Of a DNA stretch of 8,667 bases, positions 7,643 to 8,667 are shown one piece after another; position 1 is the stretch's first letter; every line of letters starts with the position of its first letter. The position numbers and the translations under genes are program-made. Origin of the DNA: Firmicutes bacterium CAG:475 (GTDB lineage Bacteria > Bacillota > Clostridia > Christensenellales > CAG-917). The DNA lies in assembly GCA_000434435.1 (NCBI GenBank), contig FR895546.1, forward strand, positions 1 to 8,667, written 5' to 3'. The notes beneath the pieces were generated by a model. The model worked only from the letters and a program-made list of their open reading frames with translations, searched no databases and was not told the origin of the DNA.

Positions 7643-7984
7643 TTATCTGATAAGCATATTGAGCAATGCTCTGTCCGATGATTTGAACGGCTGAATCTTG
7701 CATTCGTAAACTTCGCCGTCTTCGTCAAAAGAACGTACGCCATAGGTGTTGCCCGAAACGACTTTACCTGTTTTTTCGTCCTTGATTTCGTAGGGCGTTA
7801 CAACGAGTTCCGCTTTGTTTTCATTGCCGAAAACGATATCCAAAACCGTGTAGCCCGTGAAGTCCGGTGGCATAAGTTGCACTCTTGCTTCGATACCGCG
7901 CACAACGCCTTTGATGAAGTATGTAAAATACTGCTTGCCGTTTTTCTCGTAGGTTTCTCTTTCTACAAAGATTTTCTTATCCAT
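7643..7984 (-). CDS. Small 113-aa protein, candidate ssDNA-binding protein (pV-like position)
   Basis: The product is soluble, with no signal or membrane segment, and rich in beta-forming and charged residues. Aromatics and basic residues alternate in the N-terminal half (KQYFTYFIKG, residues 17-26; RGIEARVQL, 29-37), followed by TVLDIVF (46-52) and AELVVTPYEI (58-67). It is upstream of the structural genes, where filamentous phages encode the ssDNA-binding protein that coats progeny strands, and its size is close to, though above, the 80-90 aa of Ff pV. A strong AGGAGG lies 9 nt upstream of the ATG. It follows the 87-aa gene after 14 nt. The gene call is firm; the function is inferred from size, composition and position. 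A small regulator or capping protein is an alternative. Confidence 0.75.
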   Translation of the reverse strand: MDKKIFVERETYEKNGKQYFTYFIKGVVRGIEARVQLMPPDFTGYTVLDIVFGNENKAELVVTPYEIKDEKTGKVVSGNTYGVRSFDEDGEVYECKIQPFKSSDRALLNMLIR

Positions 7985-7998
7985 TGCTTATATCCTCC

Positions 7999-8262
7999 TT
8001 ATTTTTTCTTCCCGATAGTACGAGAGATTGTTCTTGCCTCGGATTTGGATTTGCCTTCACCGAGCGCCTTTTTGTACTTGTACAGACCTGCGTGATCCGA
8101 TTGTGCTTGCAAGTATCCGGAACGAAGTCCTGCCTCGTAATCCGTGAGTTGCTTGCCTTCTTTTGCACCGTGTTCGTGCACCTTGTTCTTACGCTCCGAT
8201 GCGTAGTCCTTCGCTCTCTTGGAAGGCACGCTCCATCTGCGTTCGCCATATTTGTTTGCCAT
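7999..8262 (-). CDS. Small basic protein of unknown function (87 aa)
   Basis: The product is strongly basic and hydrophilic, with no membrane segment. The middle, DYEAGLRSGYLQAQSDHAGL (residues 41-60), looks like a conserved helical core, followed by a Lys-rich tail ending RTIGKKK. The ATG at 8262 follows AAGGAG with about 9 nt spacing. It is the first gene of the cassette, 14 nt before the candidate ssDNA-binding gene, and lies directly downstream of the long leader region. Nucleic-acid binding is plausible from the charge and position but no defined motif is seen. I do not recognise a named family. Confidence 0.75.
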   Translation of the reverse strand: MANKYGERRWSVPSKRAKDYASERKNKVHEHGAKEGKQLTDYEAGLRSGYLQAQSDHAGLYKYKKALGEGKSKSEARTISRTIGKKK

Positions 8263-8273
8263 TGAAAAATTCT

Positions 8274-8330
8274 CCTTTACCCGTTGTGCCGATAGTGCAG
8301 CATAGTGATTTGTCTTTGCCCGTGTTGCCG
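8274..8330 (-). repeat. 18-bp imperfect direct repeat in the leader
   Basis: CCTTTACCCGTTGTGCCG (8274-8291) and TCTTTGCCCGTGTTGCCG (8313-8330) match at 14 of 18 positions and start 39 bp apart. The first copy overlaps the ribosome binding site of the 87-aa gene, so a protein or RNA binding there could affect its translation. The 39-bp phase is a multiple of three and the copies fall in the same frame of the open frame that crosses the leader. Confidence 0.35.
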
Positions 8331-8422
8331 TTAGCTAAGCGCGAAATTGGTATATTAAGTTGTGGTTTTGTAATCATAAAGTCTTGATTGTGAAACATTC
8401 CGTTTCTTGCGACTTGTTCCGG

Positions 8423-8436
8423 AAGGTGGCCACCTT
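8423..8436. promoter_or_regulatory. Perfect 14-bp palindrome, candidate operator
   Basis: AAGGTGGCCACCTT is a perfect palindrome without a spacer, centred between 8429 and 8430, about 165 bp upstream of the first gene. Its symmetry suits a dimeric DNA-binding protein. It stands out in the leader, where no other inverted repeat of this length is seen. The binding protein is unknown. Confidence 0.4.
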
Positions 8437-8596
8437 TATATGAATTCAGTCCGCAATCAACAGTCGTTCGCTTGTTCTCGCTCTTGATTACGTCATCAGT
8501 ATAGGGCTTATTTTTCACAAAAACCAGAACACTAATGTAAGCAAAAAGGACTGCTTTCAAATGAAAATTAAACAGTAGTGAAGTGCTAAAATGGCA

Positions 8597-8629
8597 CATT
8601 GAAATTTAATTGAAATATAAATGAAACAT
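8597..8629. repeat. Three tandem 11-bp AT-rich repeats (iteron-like)
   Basis: CATTGAAATTT (8597-8607), AATTGAAATAT (8608-8618) and AAATGAAACAT (8619-8629) share the core xxxTGAAAxxT in exact 11-bp phase, about one DNA helical turn. A fourth, degenerate unit (GTTTGTAACAA, 8630-8640) may follow, and CAAATGAAAAT occurs again near 8558-8568. Phased repeats in AT-rich DNA near a candidate promoter suggest protein binding or DNA unwinding. Low sequence complexity makes chance likely enough to keep confidence modest. Confidence 0.35.
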
Positions 8630-8667
8630 GTTTGTAACAAAATCAAATGTCTCTTATCTTACGAATA

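Larger units (their letters stand above)
8263..8667 (-). other. Leader / intergenic region upstream of the cassette
   Basis: This 405-bp stretch has no convincing gene and should hold the main promoter and perhaps a replication origin. An open frame (8599 to 8189, minus strand) runs through it but has no ribosome binding site at its ATG and its 3' part is out of frame with the well-supported 87-aa gene. The best promoter-like match on the minus strand is TTGTTA (8635-8640) and TATATT (8614-8619) with a short 15-bp spacer, which is weak. The part above about 8590 is very AT-rich. Individual elements are listed separately. Confidence 0.5.

Noticed and set aside
6768..7694. 308-codon open frame on the plus strand
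   Set aside because: It is the exact antisense of the well-supported 360-aa Ig-like gene, rich in Cys and Arg as expected for a reverse-frame shadow, with no ribosome binding site.
7578..7703. Upstream start for the 360-aa gene at 7703
   Set aside because: It would overlap the 113-aa gene, add a segment unlike a signal peptide and ignore the GGAGG at 7584-7588.
8270..8300. P-loop reading of IGTTGKGE in the leader frame
   Set aside because: The position of the catalytic Lys holds Glu when aligned to GxxxxGK[ST], and no ATPase domain follows.
8189..8599. 136-codon minus-strand frame as a real gene
   Set aside because: No ribosome binding site at 8599, and it runs out of frame into the 87-aa gene, which has a strong one. 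Kept only as an observation.
8500..8667. dif-like XerCD attachment site at the right edge
   Set aside because: A short ATGTAA-like match near 8534 does not extend to two recognisable 11-bp arms with a central spacer.

Overview
The window looks like the genome, or most of it, of a filamentous (inovirus-like, Tubulavirales) phage or provirus of a low-to-moderate-GC Gram-positive host, probably a Clostridia-type Firmicute. The evidence is a single-direction cassette of nine genes, all on the minus strand. The last two encode a Zot/pI-like morphogenesis ATPase and an HUH-type rolling-circle replication initiator. Nearly every start has a strong AGGAGG-like ribosome binding site at good spacing, and gene junctions are tight (4-nt ATGA overlaps, an overlap of 23 nt, or gaps of a few nt). 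I see no host flanking genes, tRNA, integrase, insertion sequence or CRISPR. Whether the window is a closed circle cannot be decided from the sequence.

Layout, read in the direction of transcription (high to low coordinates). Positions 8667-8263 are a roughly 400-bp non-coding leader with tandem 11-bp repeats, a perfect 14-bp palindrome, two phiX174/pC194-like TCTTGATT motifs exactly 100 bp apart, and an 18-bp direct repeat. Next come a small basic protein (87 aa) and a 113-aa protein at the position where filamentous phages carry their ssDNA-binding protein. A hairpin at 7604-7629 separates these from the putative virion/envelope block: a 360-aa membrane-anchored Ig-like (Big-type) protein, a 207-aa anchored beta-rich protein, a 673-aa secreted protein with a C-terminal membrane anchor (pIII-like architecture), a 143-aa secreted Ig-like protein and a 52-aa single-pass peptide. 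The 704-aa Zot-like ATPase and the 348-aa Rep follow. The last 100 bases hold a strong imperfect hairpin and a 14-bp direct repeat, a candidate replication origin or packaging signal.

How the parts would work together (inference from the filamentous-phage paradigm): Rep nicks an origin in the intergenic DNA and drives rolling-circle synthesis; the 113-aa protein may coat the ssDNA; the Zot-like ATPase in the host membrane drives assembly and extrusion; and the anchored surface proteins form or decorate the virion and bind the host. No outer-membrane secretin is present, which fits a host with one membrane.

The most notable points are: the Walker A motif of the Zot-like protein has Arg in place of the invariant second Gly; that protein has at least four or five membrane segments before the ATPase domain; no classical pVIII major coat protein can be recognised; and two surface proteins share an Ig-like domain. 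Most of the structural genes have no function that I can name.
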